A DNA stretch of 26,462 bases from Abditibacteriota bacterium (lineage in GTDB: Bacteria > Armatimonadota > UBA5829), in assembly GCA_017958015.1 (NCBI GenBank), contig JAGDDM010000047.1, positions 1-26,462 on the forward strand. Reading direction: 5' to 3'. A model generated the notes under the pieces. That model saw nothing but the letters and a program-made list of their open reading frames with translations, did no database searches and was not told the DNA's origin. The translations under genes were made by a program, and so were the position numbers. Below are positions 7,985 to 14,939 of this stretch, piece after piece (the first letter of the stretch is position 1; the number at the start of each line of letters is the position of its first letter).

Positions 7985-8179
7985 TTATTTCTTCCTGCAG
8001 TTTATGAAGGCATCAAAACTGCGGTCGTATGTTCTTTCGACTTCCGGCGGGAAGCAGCACGCGGGCAGCTGGTGGTATTTCAGATGATACTCCAGACACT
8101 CGCAGCATTTTCCGTGCCGGGGGCATCCGCCGTAGGTGCAGGGACACTTTTTACCCTTTTCCTGTCTCTCGCAAGCCAT
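7985..8179 (-). CDS. Small cysteine-rich protein, DUF6485-like
   Basis: 64 residues with eight cysteines. The core CPCTYGGCPRHGKCCECL (12-29) followed by LPACCF (38-43) and a terminal ERTYDRSFDAF matches, from memory, the small DUF6485 family found in many anaerobes. The cysteine and histidine spacing suggests metal (zinc or iron-sulfur) binding; the role is unknown. The ATG is 3 nt after the aspS stop, and GAGGAG lies inside the last aspS codons, so it is translated with aspS. A strong hairpin follows the stop codon. Confidence 0.8.
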   Translation of the reverse strand: MACERQEKGKKCPCTYGGCPRHGKCCECLEYHLKYHQLPACCFPPEVERTYDRSFDAFINCRKK

Positions 8180-8182
8180 AGG

Positions 8183-9946
8183 CTACTCCTCGTCCGCGGG
8201 AATGCACTTGATGTGCAGTTCCTCGAGCTGAGCGTCGTCCACCGGTGAGGGAGCGCCGGTCATGGGATCCACCGCCGTGGCGGTCTTTGGGAAAGCCATG
8301 ACGTTTCTGATATTGTTGTCGCTTGTAAGCAGCATGAGAAGTCTGTCGATGCCGGGGGCTATGCCGCCGTGGGGCGGAGCGCCGTAGTCGAAGGCGTCCA
8401 GCATGTGGCCGAACCGCTCCTGAACTTCTTCCTCGCTGTAAGCCATGAGGGCGAATACCTTGTTCTGGATGTCTCTGCGGTGGATTCTGATACTTCCGCT
8501 GGCCACCTCGCTGCCGTTGCAGACAAGGTCGTAGGCCTGGGAGCGCACCGCCGCGGGATCCGTGTCCATAAGGTGCATATCCTCGTCGTTGGGCATGGTG
8601 AAGGGATGGTGCATGGCGTCCCAGCGGTTCTCCTCCTCCTTCCACTCAACAAGCGGGAAGTCGGTGACCCAAGCGAAAGCCATAACGCTGTCGTCCCGGA
8701 GGCCCAAACGGGTGCCCATAAGGTTCCGCAGATTGGCCAGGGAGTCCGCCACCACCTTGGGCTTGTCGGCAACCAGCATAATGAGGTCGCCGGGCTTGGC
8801 GCCGGCCCGTTCGATTATGGCCTTCAGCTCTTCCTCTTTGAGGAACTTGGCAACCGGGGACTTAACGGTGCCGTCGGGCTGGAGAGCGAAGGTGGCAAGG
8901 CCCTTGGCTTTGTACTTCTTGGCGAACTCCGTCAGGTCGTCAATCTCCTTGCGGCTGTATCCGCCGCAGCCTTCGGCGCAGATGCCCTTAACCTGCTTTG
9001 CGGTTTGGAACACCTTGAACTCGGTATTGTTGGCTATGTCGGTAACGTCGAAAAGCTCCATACCGAAGCGAAGGTCCGGCTTGTCGATGCCGTACTTGTC
9101 CATAACCTCGGCGTAGGTGAGTTTTTTGAGGGGCTTAAAGAGGAGTTTCTTGTCGGAGAGTTTCTCCACAATCTCCTCGATGAGGCCGCCCACTATCTCA
9201 AAGAGATCTTCCTTCTTGACGAAGCTCATCTCGATATCCAGCTGGGTAAACTCCGGCTGTCTGTCGGCTCTGGGGTCCTCGTCGCGGAAGCACTTGGCAA
9301 TCTGGAAATATCTGTCCATGCCCGCCACCATAAGGAGCTGCTTCAGCTGCTGGGGGCTCTGGGGCAGAGCGTAGAAGGTTTCGGGATAGAGTCTGGAGGG
9401 AACCAGGTAGTCTCTCGCGCCCTCGGGAGTGCTCTTGATGAGGATGGGGGTCTCAATCTCGTAGAAGCCCCGGGCGTCCATGTAGTCCCGAATGAGTTTG
9501 ATGAGTTTGTGGCGCAGAATGAGCCGTTTCTGCATCTCCGGTCTGCGGAGGTCCAGGTAGCGGTATTTGAGTCTCACCATCTCGTCGGTGGTGATGCCGT
9601 CCTCGATGGGGAAAGGAGGAGTCTTGGCGGTGTTCAGAATCTCGATATTCTCGATGTGGACCTCAACCTCGCCGGTGGGCAGATTGGGGTTCACGGTGCC
9701 TTCCGGACGCTCGGCGAGGGTGCCGGTGATTGACAGCACGTATTCGCCCCGGACGGACTCCGCAACCTTGAAAACTTCCGGCGTTGAGGGGTCGGCCACG
9801 CACTGGACGATGCCGGTGATGTCCCGGAGGTCGATGAAGATGAGACCGCCGTGGTCCCGGCTCCGCTGAACCCAACCGTTCAGGGTAACTTTAGAGCCCA
9901 ACTCACGCTCGGTTACTTGGGTACAATAGACGTCTCTTTGATTCAT
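8183..9946 (-). CDS. aspS: Aspartyl-tRNA synthetase, bacterial type, probably non-discriminating
   Basis: 587 residues. A class II synthetase with an N-terminal OB anticodon-binding domain (about 1-105), a catalytic core containing QSPQQLKQLLMV and motif 2 CFRDEDPRADRQPEFTQ, the bacterial GAD insertion (about 290-400) and motif 3 GIAPGIDRLLMLL. AGAGGAA precedes the ATG. The OB-domain motif reads RSRDHGG, with His32-Gly33 where the E. coli enzyme has Leu-Gly; histidine here is the residue I recall for bacterial enzymes that also charge tRNA-Asn, whose product is then amidated by GatCAB. This is an inference from one site. It lies 60 nt downstream of MPE5 with no clear promoter between them, so it is probably part of the hisS-led transcript. 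Confidence 0.97.
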   Translation of the reverse strand: MNQRDVYCTQVTERELGSKVTLNGWVQRSRDHGGLIFIDLRDITGIVQCVADPSTPEVFKVAESVRGEYVLSITGTLAERPEGTVNPNLPTGEVEVHIENIEILNTAKTPPFPIEDGITTDEMVRLKYRYLDLRRPEMQKRLILRHKLIKLIRDYMDARGFYEIETPILIKSTPEGARDYLVPSRLYPETFYALPQSPQQLKQLLMVAGMDRYFQIAKCFRDEDPRADRQPEFTQLDIEMSFVKKEDLFEIVGGLIEEIVEKLSDKKLLFKPLKKLTYAEVMDKYGIDKPDLRFGMELFDVTDIANNTEFKVFQTAKQVKGICAEGCGGYSRKEIDDLTEFAKKYKAKGLATFALQPDGTVKSPVAKFLKEEELKAIIERAGAKPGDLIMLVADKPKVVADSLANLRNLMGTRLGLRDDSVMAFAWVTDFPLVEWKEEENRWDAMHHPFTMPNDEDMHLMDTDPAAVRSQAYDLVCNGSEVASGSIRIHRRDIQNKVFALMAYSEEEVQERFGHMLDAFDYGAPPHGGIAPGIDRLLMLLTSDNNIRNVMAFPKTATAVDPMTGAPSPVDDAQLEELHIKCIPADEE

Positions 9947-10006
9947 GTGGTATTCCTCTGTGTTGATATGAAGATTCTTTGTTATTGAAATTTTTTTGCG
10001 CCGTGT

Positions 10007-11089
10007 CTAATACCGGCTGACTATCTCTCCGGTTTCGTAATCGATGGAGATTCCGTTTCTGGGGCGGAGGTAGCAGTCAACGTTGAGACCGACCCGGATA
10101 ATCTTGATGATATGCCGGGTGGTGTCCGCCATGAAAACGTCGGCGATATCCCGGTTGCGGGTACCGTAGGTCCGATCCAGAATGGGGTTCAGATTGGGGT
10201 CCGCGGAGACGTTTGCCACCGCGACAGCCATCTGCTTGGGATAAGTTTTGCTCCGCAGAACGAGGTCCTGATGAATGTGTCCGTAGAGGTAGCAAACAAA
10301 CTTGCCGCCATCCGTCATAAACTCGTCCACCGCCTTCTGGAAGAACTCACCTTCGTACTCGTTACCCGTCATGGGACCGAAATCCGTGAAGTTGCATCTC
10401 ACGTTGCCCATGTTGTTCATGGGAATGTGGGCGCCCACGATGACGCTGTAATCTTTCTCTTTGGCGCCGGCCAGAGCGGTCTTGAACCAGGCTATCTGAC
10501 CCATGGCGGCCTTGGGCTCCTTGCGAAGTTTAAGCATGGAGTCCAAAACGATAAACCGCACCTTTTGGGCTTCGAAATCCTTGTAATAATAAGTCTTGCC
10601 GGGTTGGTAGCTGACGCCCCATTTGTCGATGAAGGGAGCGAAGTATTTATTATATGTCTCCGCCATGGACATCTGGTTTTCCCACACGCTGGGGCCCGTG
10701 GTCCAGCCCTTGTGGTCCCGGAGAGTGTCGTGGTTGCCGATGGCGATCATAACGTTTTCGTGGCCGGGAGTCTTTGACCAATAGGTAAAGTCGCTCCGCA
10801 TGTCATCCAGGACGATGTCGCCGGCGCAGAAAATGCCGTCGAAATACTTTTCGTGGGAGTTGTAAAACTCAAGGTGCCGGGCAAAGGACTCGCCGTCGCT
10901 GTGGACGTCGGAAAAGAAGTAAAGCAAAAACGCCGGAACATGATTGGGTGTGCTCCGAGCCTGCTTCCGAGCCGAAAGAACGGTGCTCTCGAAATCCGGA
11001 TGCCACTCCGCGATGGTTTTGTCGGCGGCAAAGGCCGCGCCCGCAATAGCGATTAGGGCAAGTATGTTTGTGATGATAAGTTTACGCAT
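10007..11089 (-). CDS. Secreted calcineurin-like metallophosphoesterase, paralogue 5
   Basis: 360 residues from the ATG at 11089 (a GTG two codons upstream is open, but GGAG stands 5 nt before the ATG). The signal peptide ends AFA (about residue 21). The motifs are SDVHSDG (D61, H63), CAGD (D91), IGNHDTL (N119, H120), GAHI and YGHIHQD. Instead of the MRPKN..FGY segment of MPE2-4 it has SARKQARSTPNHVPAF (39-54), shared only with MPE6. The C-terminus is EIVSRY. DNA identity with MPE6 is very high over long stretches (for example around 10088-10190), so this is a young duplication. It sits between MPE6 (45 nt) and aspS (60 nt). Confidence 0.93.
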   Translation of the reverse strand: MRKLIITNILALIAIAGAAFAADKTIAEWHPDFESTVLSARKQARSTPNHVPAFLLYFFSDVHSDGESFARHLEFYNSHEKYFDGIFCAGDIVLDDMRSDFTYWSKTPGHENVMIAIGNHDTLRDHKGWTTGPSVWENQMSMAETYNKYFAPFIDKWGVSYQPGKTYYYKDFEAQKVRFIVLDSMLKLRKEPKAAMGQIAWFKTALAGAKEKDYSVIVGAHIPMNNMGNVRCNFTDFGPMTGNEYEGEFFQKAVDEFMTDGGKFVCYLYGHIHQDLVLRSKTYPKQMAVAVANVSADPNLNPILDRTYGTRNRDIADVFMADTTRHIIKIIRVGLNVDCYLRPRNGISIDYETGEIVSRY

Positions 11090-11134
11090 ATACACTCCGT
11101 GTCGGGTTATGGATTTTCGGGTTTTGGGCGCCGA

Positions 11135-12217
11135 TCAATACTGACTGACGATTTCTCCCGTTTCGTAATCTATAGAGATTCCGTTTCTGGGGCGCCCGTA
11201 GCAATCAACGTTGGAGCCTATCCGGATAATCTTGATGATATGCCGGGTGGTATCCGCCATGAAAACGTCGGCGATGTCCCGATTGCGGGTTCCGTAGGTC
11301 CGATCCGTGACCGGGCTTTGGGCGGGATTGTTGGCGATAACGCTTGCCGCAACAATCGCCAACTGTTTGGGATAAGTTTTACTCCGGAGAACGATATCGT
11401 AATGGCTGTGGCCGTGGAGGTAGCACACGAACTTGCCGCCCTCTTTCATAAACTCGTCCACCGCCTTTGGGTAGAATTCGTCCTCATATTCGTTGCCGGC
11501 GTAGGCGCCGAAGTCGGTGAAGTTGCAATCCGCAAACTCCGTGTTGTTCATGGATACGTGGGCTCCGACAATGACGCTGTAATCCTTCTCTTTGGCCCCG
11601 GCCAGAGCGGTCTTAAACCAAGCCATCTGACCCGCGGCGGCCTTGGGCTCCATGCGAAGCTTAAGCATGGAGTCGATAACGATAAACCGCACCTTTTGGG
11701 CGTCGAAATCTTTGTAATAATAAGTCTTGCCGGGCTCGTAAACCACGCCCCACTTATCTATAAAGGGAGCGAAATACTTATCGTAGCTCTCCCGCATGGT
11801 CAGCTGGTCTTCCCAAATCTCGGGACCGGCGCTCCAGCCCTTGCAGTCTCTGAGAGTGTCGTGGTTGCCGATGGCAATCATAACCTTTTCGTGGCCGGGA
11901 GTCTTCGCCCAATAGGAAAAGTCGCTTTGCGCGTCGTTCTCCGCCACGTCGCCGGCGCAGAAGATGCCGTCGAAATACTTCTCGTATGTCTTGCAAAACT
12001 CAAGGTGCCGGGCAAAGGATTCGCCGTCGCTGTGAGTATCGGAGATGAAATACAGCGACAGCGCCGGAACATGATTGGGTGTGCTCCGAGCCTGCTTTCG
12101 AGCCGAAAGAAAAGTGCTCTCGAAGTCCGGATGCAGTTCCGCGATGGTTTTGTCGGCGCACCGTCCGGCGGTAATCGCGATCGCGATTAGGGCGAAAAAA
12201 GCGATAAGTTTCTTCAT
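11135..12217 (-). CDS. Secreted calcineurin-like metallophosphoesterase, paralogue 6
   Basis: 360 residues with a signal peptide ending RCA (residue 21) before DKTIAELHPDF. The motifs are SDTHSDG (D60, H62), CAGD (D90), IGNHDTL (N118, H119, D120), GAHV and HGHSHYD. Its ATG is only 3 nt after the hisS stop and has no good Shine-Dalgarno (CGGAAAATAACGC), so translation is probably coupled to hisS. With MPE5 it forms a subgroup distinct from MPE1-4. All metal ligands are kept. Confidence 0.93.
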   Translation of the reverse strand: MKKLIAFFALIAIAITAGRCADKTIAELHPDFESTFLSARKQARSTPNHVPALSLYFISDTHSDGESFARHLEFCKTYEKYFDGIFCAGDVAENDAQSDFSYWAKTPGHEKVMIAIGNHDTLRDCKGWSAGPEIWEDQLTMRESYDKYFAPFIDKWGVVYEPGKTYYYKDFDAQKVRFIVIDSMLKLRMEPKAAAGQMAWFKTALAGAKEKDYSVIVGAHVSMNNTEFADCNFTDFGAYAGNEYEDEFYPKAVDEFMKEGGKFVCYLHGHSHYDIVLRSKTYPKQLAIVAASVIANNPAQSPVTDRTYGTRNRDIADVFMADTTRHIIKIIRIGSNVDCYGRPRNGISIDYETGEIVSQY

Positions 12218-12220
12218 GCG

Positions 12221-13474
12221 TTATTTTCCGAGAAAAGAAACCAAGTCCTCAAACTTAACGTTCGTCTGCTCCGACGCGGCCATATCTTTCACCGCCGCCT
12301 CTCCGGCGTCAATCTCGTTGTCGCCGATAATGAGGGCGTAACGGGCGTTGTATTTGCCCGCCAGTTTCATCTGGGCTTTCATGCTCCTGCCGGTGTAGTC
12401 GCCGTCGGCGGAGATTCCCGCCGCCCGCAAATCCCGAAGGAGCTTCACGGAGTATTCCCGGGCCTTATCGCCCATGGCCACCACGAAAACGTCGAGACCC
12501 GTGTCGCCGGGAACGTCGATTCCCATGGACTCCAGGGTGAGCATAAGCCGGTCGAGACCCAGCCCGAAGCCTATGGAGGGAACGTGCTTGCCGCCTATCT
12601 CCTCAACCATGTTGTCGTATCTGCCGCCGCCGCCGATGGCGTTCTGGGCCCCCAGGGCTCCGGAGACGAACTCGAAGGCGGTCTTGGTGTAGTAGTCGAA
12701 ACCCCGAACAAGGTTGGGGTCGAGAACATAGGCGATTCCCAAAGCGTCCAGGTACTTCTTTACCTTCTCGAAGTGCTCTTTGCAGTCCTCGCAGAGGTAG
12801 TCCGTCAGCTTGGGAGCGCCGGCGAGAACAGCTTTGCAGCCGGGATTCTTGCAGTCAAGCATCCGCAGGGGGTTCTGCTCGTAACGCGCGGCGCAGGACT
12901 CGCAGAGTTCACCGACTCTGCCGCCCACGTAGTCAAGGAGGGCCTGTCTGTAACCGGGTCTGCATTTCGGGCAGCCGATTGAGTTCAGCTTAAGGGTATA
13001 ATCGACGATGCCGATTGACTTGAAGAACTCGGAGGCCAGGGAAATGATTTCCGCTTCCATCGCCGGATCTTCCGCGCCCACGGCCTCGATGCCCAACTGG
13101 GTGTGTTCCCGGTACCGTCCCGCCTGGGGCCGCTCGTAGCGGAACAGGCGGGCGATGTAGTACATTTTAACAACGGGTTTGGCGTCGCCGAGATTGTGCT
13201 CGCAGTAGGCCCGCATGGCGGGAGCGGTGCCCTCGGGCCGCAGAGTGAGACTTCTGTCTCCTCTGGTCTCGAAGGTGTACATTTCCTTGCTCACAACGTC
13301 GGTGAGGTCCCCCAGGTTTCGGGTAAAGAGCTCCGTGTGCTCGAATGTGGGGGTGCGAATCTCGTAAAAATCGTACAGTTTGCAGACTTTTCTGAATTTT
13401 TCCTCCACCCACTGCCACTTGGGCGTGTCGATGGGCAGTATATCCCTTGTTCCCCGAGGCGCTTTGTATTCCAT
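12221..13474 (-). CDS. hisS: Histidyl-tRNA synthetase
   Basis: 417 residues, a standard class II HisRS. PRGTRDILP (6-14) opens the core, motif 2 is LTLRPEGTAPAMRAY, the LFRYERPQAGRYREH stretch contacts ATP and tRNA, the histidine motif is GGGGRYD and motif 3 is GFGLGLDRLML; the last 95 residues form the anticodon-binding domain. The insertion domain has extra cysteine pairs (CPKC, CESC, CKNPGC, CEDC), which can bind zinc and occur in HisRS of clostridia and others. CGGAG precedes the ATG. It is 19 nt downstream of the transporter gene and 3 nt upstream of MPE6. Confidence 0.97.
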   Translation of the reverse strand: MEYKAPRGTRDILPIDTPKWQWVEEKFRKVCKLYDFYEIRTPTFEHTELFTRNLGDLTDVVSKEMYTFETRGDRSLTLRPEGTAPAMRAYCEHNLGDAKPVVKMYYIARLFRYERPQAGRYREHTQLGIEAVGAEDPAMEAEIISLASEFFKSIGIVDYTLKLNSIGCPKCRPGYRQALLDYVGGRVGELCESCAARYEQNPLRMLDCKNPGCKAVLAGAPKLTDYLCEDCKEHFEKVKKYLDALGIAYVLDPNLVRGFDYYTKTAFEFVSGALGAQNAIGGGGRYDNMVEEIGGKHVPSIGFGLGLDRLMLTLESMGIDVPGDTGLDVFVVAMGDKAREYSVKLLRDLRAAGISADGDYTGRSMKAQMKLAGKYNARYALIIGDNEIDAGEAAVKDMAASEQTNVKFEDLVSFLGK

Positions 13475-13493
13475 TGTCTAAAACTCCGTTGAT

Positions 13494-14720
13494 TTATTCC
13501 TGCGCGGGCTTGGCCGCTTTGGCTCTGTCGCTGAGCATCACGATGACGCAGAGAACGAGACCCGCGAGGGTGGCGAAACCGCCGATTACGAAAGCCTTCT
13601 CATAACTGCCGGTGTTTGTGAACACGCTGGCGGCGATGTTGGGACCGAAGAGGGAGGCCACGCTGACGCCGGCGAACATGAGGGCGTAGTTAATACCGAT
13701 AAACTTGGCGCCGAAGGAGTCCGCGGTGAGGGAGGGGAAAGTTCCCAGATAACCGCCGTAGCAGAGACCCACGGCAATAACCGCCACCAAAAGCTTCGTC
13801 TGAACGAGAGCGAAGGTGGGCAGAGCGAACATGGCCGCCGCGGTGATGGCGAACATGAGAGTGAGAGACATCATTCTGCCGATCTTGTCGGAAACCCAAC
13901 CCCAGAGGAATCTGCCGCAGGTGTTGGAGATGGCGAGAACGCTGACAAAGAGGGCCGCCACGGCGGGAGTGATGTGAGTCATTTCCGTGGCAATCTTGGA
14001 CAGCTGGCTGGTTACCATGAGGCCGCCGAAAGCGCCGCAGGCGTAGACCAAGAAGAGAGCCCAGAACCGGACGGTGCCCAGCATTCCCAGGGGAGTGTAA
14101 TCCTTGCCGCTGACTTCCGCCTTCTTAACCGGCACAAAGCCCTCGGGCTTATAGCCTTCCGGCGGGTTGGCGAGAATAAGGGAAGCGAGAACCATAACGA
14201 TTGTGGACACGCCGCCGAGAATGAGGAACATGTTCCGAACGCCCTGGGACGCGATAATGGCCTGAGCCACCGGGGCGATGAAGATTGTACCGGCGCTGAT
14301 TGAGGCCACAAAAAGACCGGAAGCGAGACCCCGCTTGTCCGGGAACCAGCGCAGAACGATGGCCATAACCGCCGCGTAGGCGAGACCGCCGCCGAAGGAC
14401 ATCATAAGACCGAAAGTAAAGTAGAAAGCGGGCCAGGATTTAACGAGACCGCAGGCGAAGATGCCCAAACCGTAGAGCAGAACGCCGATGATAACACCCA
14501 GGCGGACCTTGGAGGAGTTGGCAACCATGCCGCCAACAATCATACTGATGGGCATAAGGCCGATGGTGAGGGCGAAAGCCATGGCGAAGGTTCCGCCGGT
14601 GGTACCGAGGAATTCGGTGAGGGGCTTGGCGAATACGCTGGAAGCGTAAGCCGTACCTTGGAAGATGCAGGCCACGATGCCCGCTACGAGGATAATCCAT
14701 CGTTTAGCGTCGAGTTTCAA
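13494..14720 (-). CDS. MFS transporter, oxalate/formate antiporter (OFA) family
   Basis: 408 residues, 12 predicted membrane segments. The family is indicated by the N-terminal RWIILVAGIVACIFQGTAYA, by RWFPDKRGLASGL in the loop after the fourth segment, and by NPPEGYKPEG in the central loop, all typical of OFA members that move oxalate, formate or other small carboxylates. The substrate is not predictable. The start is TTG at 14720, backed by AAAGGAG six nt upstream; no ATG gives the full first helix. It is probably the first gene of the MFS-hisS-MPE6-MPE5-aspS transcript. Repeat R2 lies just upstream and carries a TATAAT. Confidence 0.88.
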   Translation of the reverse strand: MKLDAKRWIILVAGIVACIFQGTAYASSVFAKPLTEFLGTTGGTFAMAFALTIGLMPISMIVGGMVANSSKVRLGVIIGVLLYGLGIFACGLVKSWPAFYFTFGLMMSFGGGLAYAAVMAIVLRWFPDKRGLASGLFVASISAGTIFIAPVAQAIIASQGVRNMFLILGGVSTIVMVLASLILANPPEGYKPEGFVPVKKAEVSGKDYTPLGMLGTVRFWALFLVYACGAFGGLMVTSQLSKIATEMTHITPAVAALFVSVLAISNTCGRFLWGWVSDKIGRMMSLTLMFAITAAAMFALPTFALVQTKLLVAVIAVGLCYGGYLGTFPSLTADSFGAKFIGINYALMFAGVSVASLFGPNIAASVFTNTGSYEKAFVIGGFATLAGLVLCVIVMLSDRAKAAKPAQE

Positions 14721-14726
14721 TTTTTT

Positions 14727-14733
14727 CTCCTTT
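14727..14733 (-). promoter_or_regulatory. Shine-Dalgarno that fixes the TTG start of the MFS gene
   Basis: AAAGGAG on the minus strand, six nt before TTG at 14720. It is among the best ribosome binding sites in the window and justifies a non-ATG start. Confidence 0.8.
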
Positions 14734-14744
14734 GTATTCAGGTG

Positions 14745-14880
14745 TCAGGTGCCGGGTACCGGATGTCGGCGGATGTGTTGCCTGCGGCAACGGATTATAT
14801 AACTCACATCGCAAGGTGAATCGTCGGCGAAGCCGACACAGCCGCTTTTCCCGATTCCCTTTTCCCTTTTCCCTTTTATC
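14745..14880. repeat. Intergenic repeat R2: array of mini-hairpins and a G-quadruplex motif
   Basis: The stretch 14721-14929 has no gene. It contains GTTGCC-TGC-GGCAAC (14777-14791), a weaker TCACAT-CGCA-AGGTGA (14804-14819, one mismatch) and GTCGGC-GAA-GCCGAC (14823-14837): three neighbouring hairpins of six-bp stems with different sequences. TTATATAACTC precedes the second, as TTATAATTC precedes the hairpin in R1. After them come four CCC tracts with four-nt loops (14850-14873). The minus strand has TATAAT at 14794-14799, but its -35 is poor (GATTCA), so a promoter here is weakly supported. Confidence 0.7.
14850..14873 (-). other. Potential G-quadruplex (GGG x4, loops of four)
   Basis: On the minus strand, the transcribed direction of the neighbours, four GGG tracts are separated by AAAA, AAAA and AATC. 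It meets the usual G3+N1-7 rule. It lies in the intergenic space between the glycosidase-like gene and the MFS gene. Confidence 0.55.
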
Positions 14881-14908
14881 TATCTTAAAAGAATATCACT
14901 TTACGGCC

Positions 14909-14939
14909 AAAAAATCAAGTCCGAACCTTTCAAAAGGCT
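14909..14939 (-). terminator. Weak hairpin and T-run after the glycosidase-like gene
   Basis: On the minus strand AGCCTT-TTGA-AAGGTT (one G:T pair), overlapping the stop codon, is followed about ten nt later by TTTTTT. It is a poor intrinsic terminator; the hairpins in R2 may contribute. Confidence 0.3.

Noticed and set aside
8369..9733. A 454-codon plus-strand ORF opposite aspS
   Set aside because: Composition shadow of aspS; valine, glycine and leucine rich, no recognisable motif.
14740..14880. CRISPR array or tRNA in the MFS upstream region
   Set aside because: The hairpins differ in sequence and have no regular spacers; no cloverleaf can be drawn.
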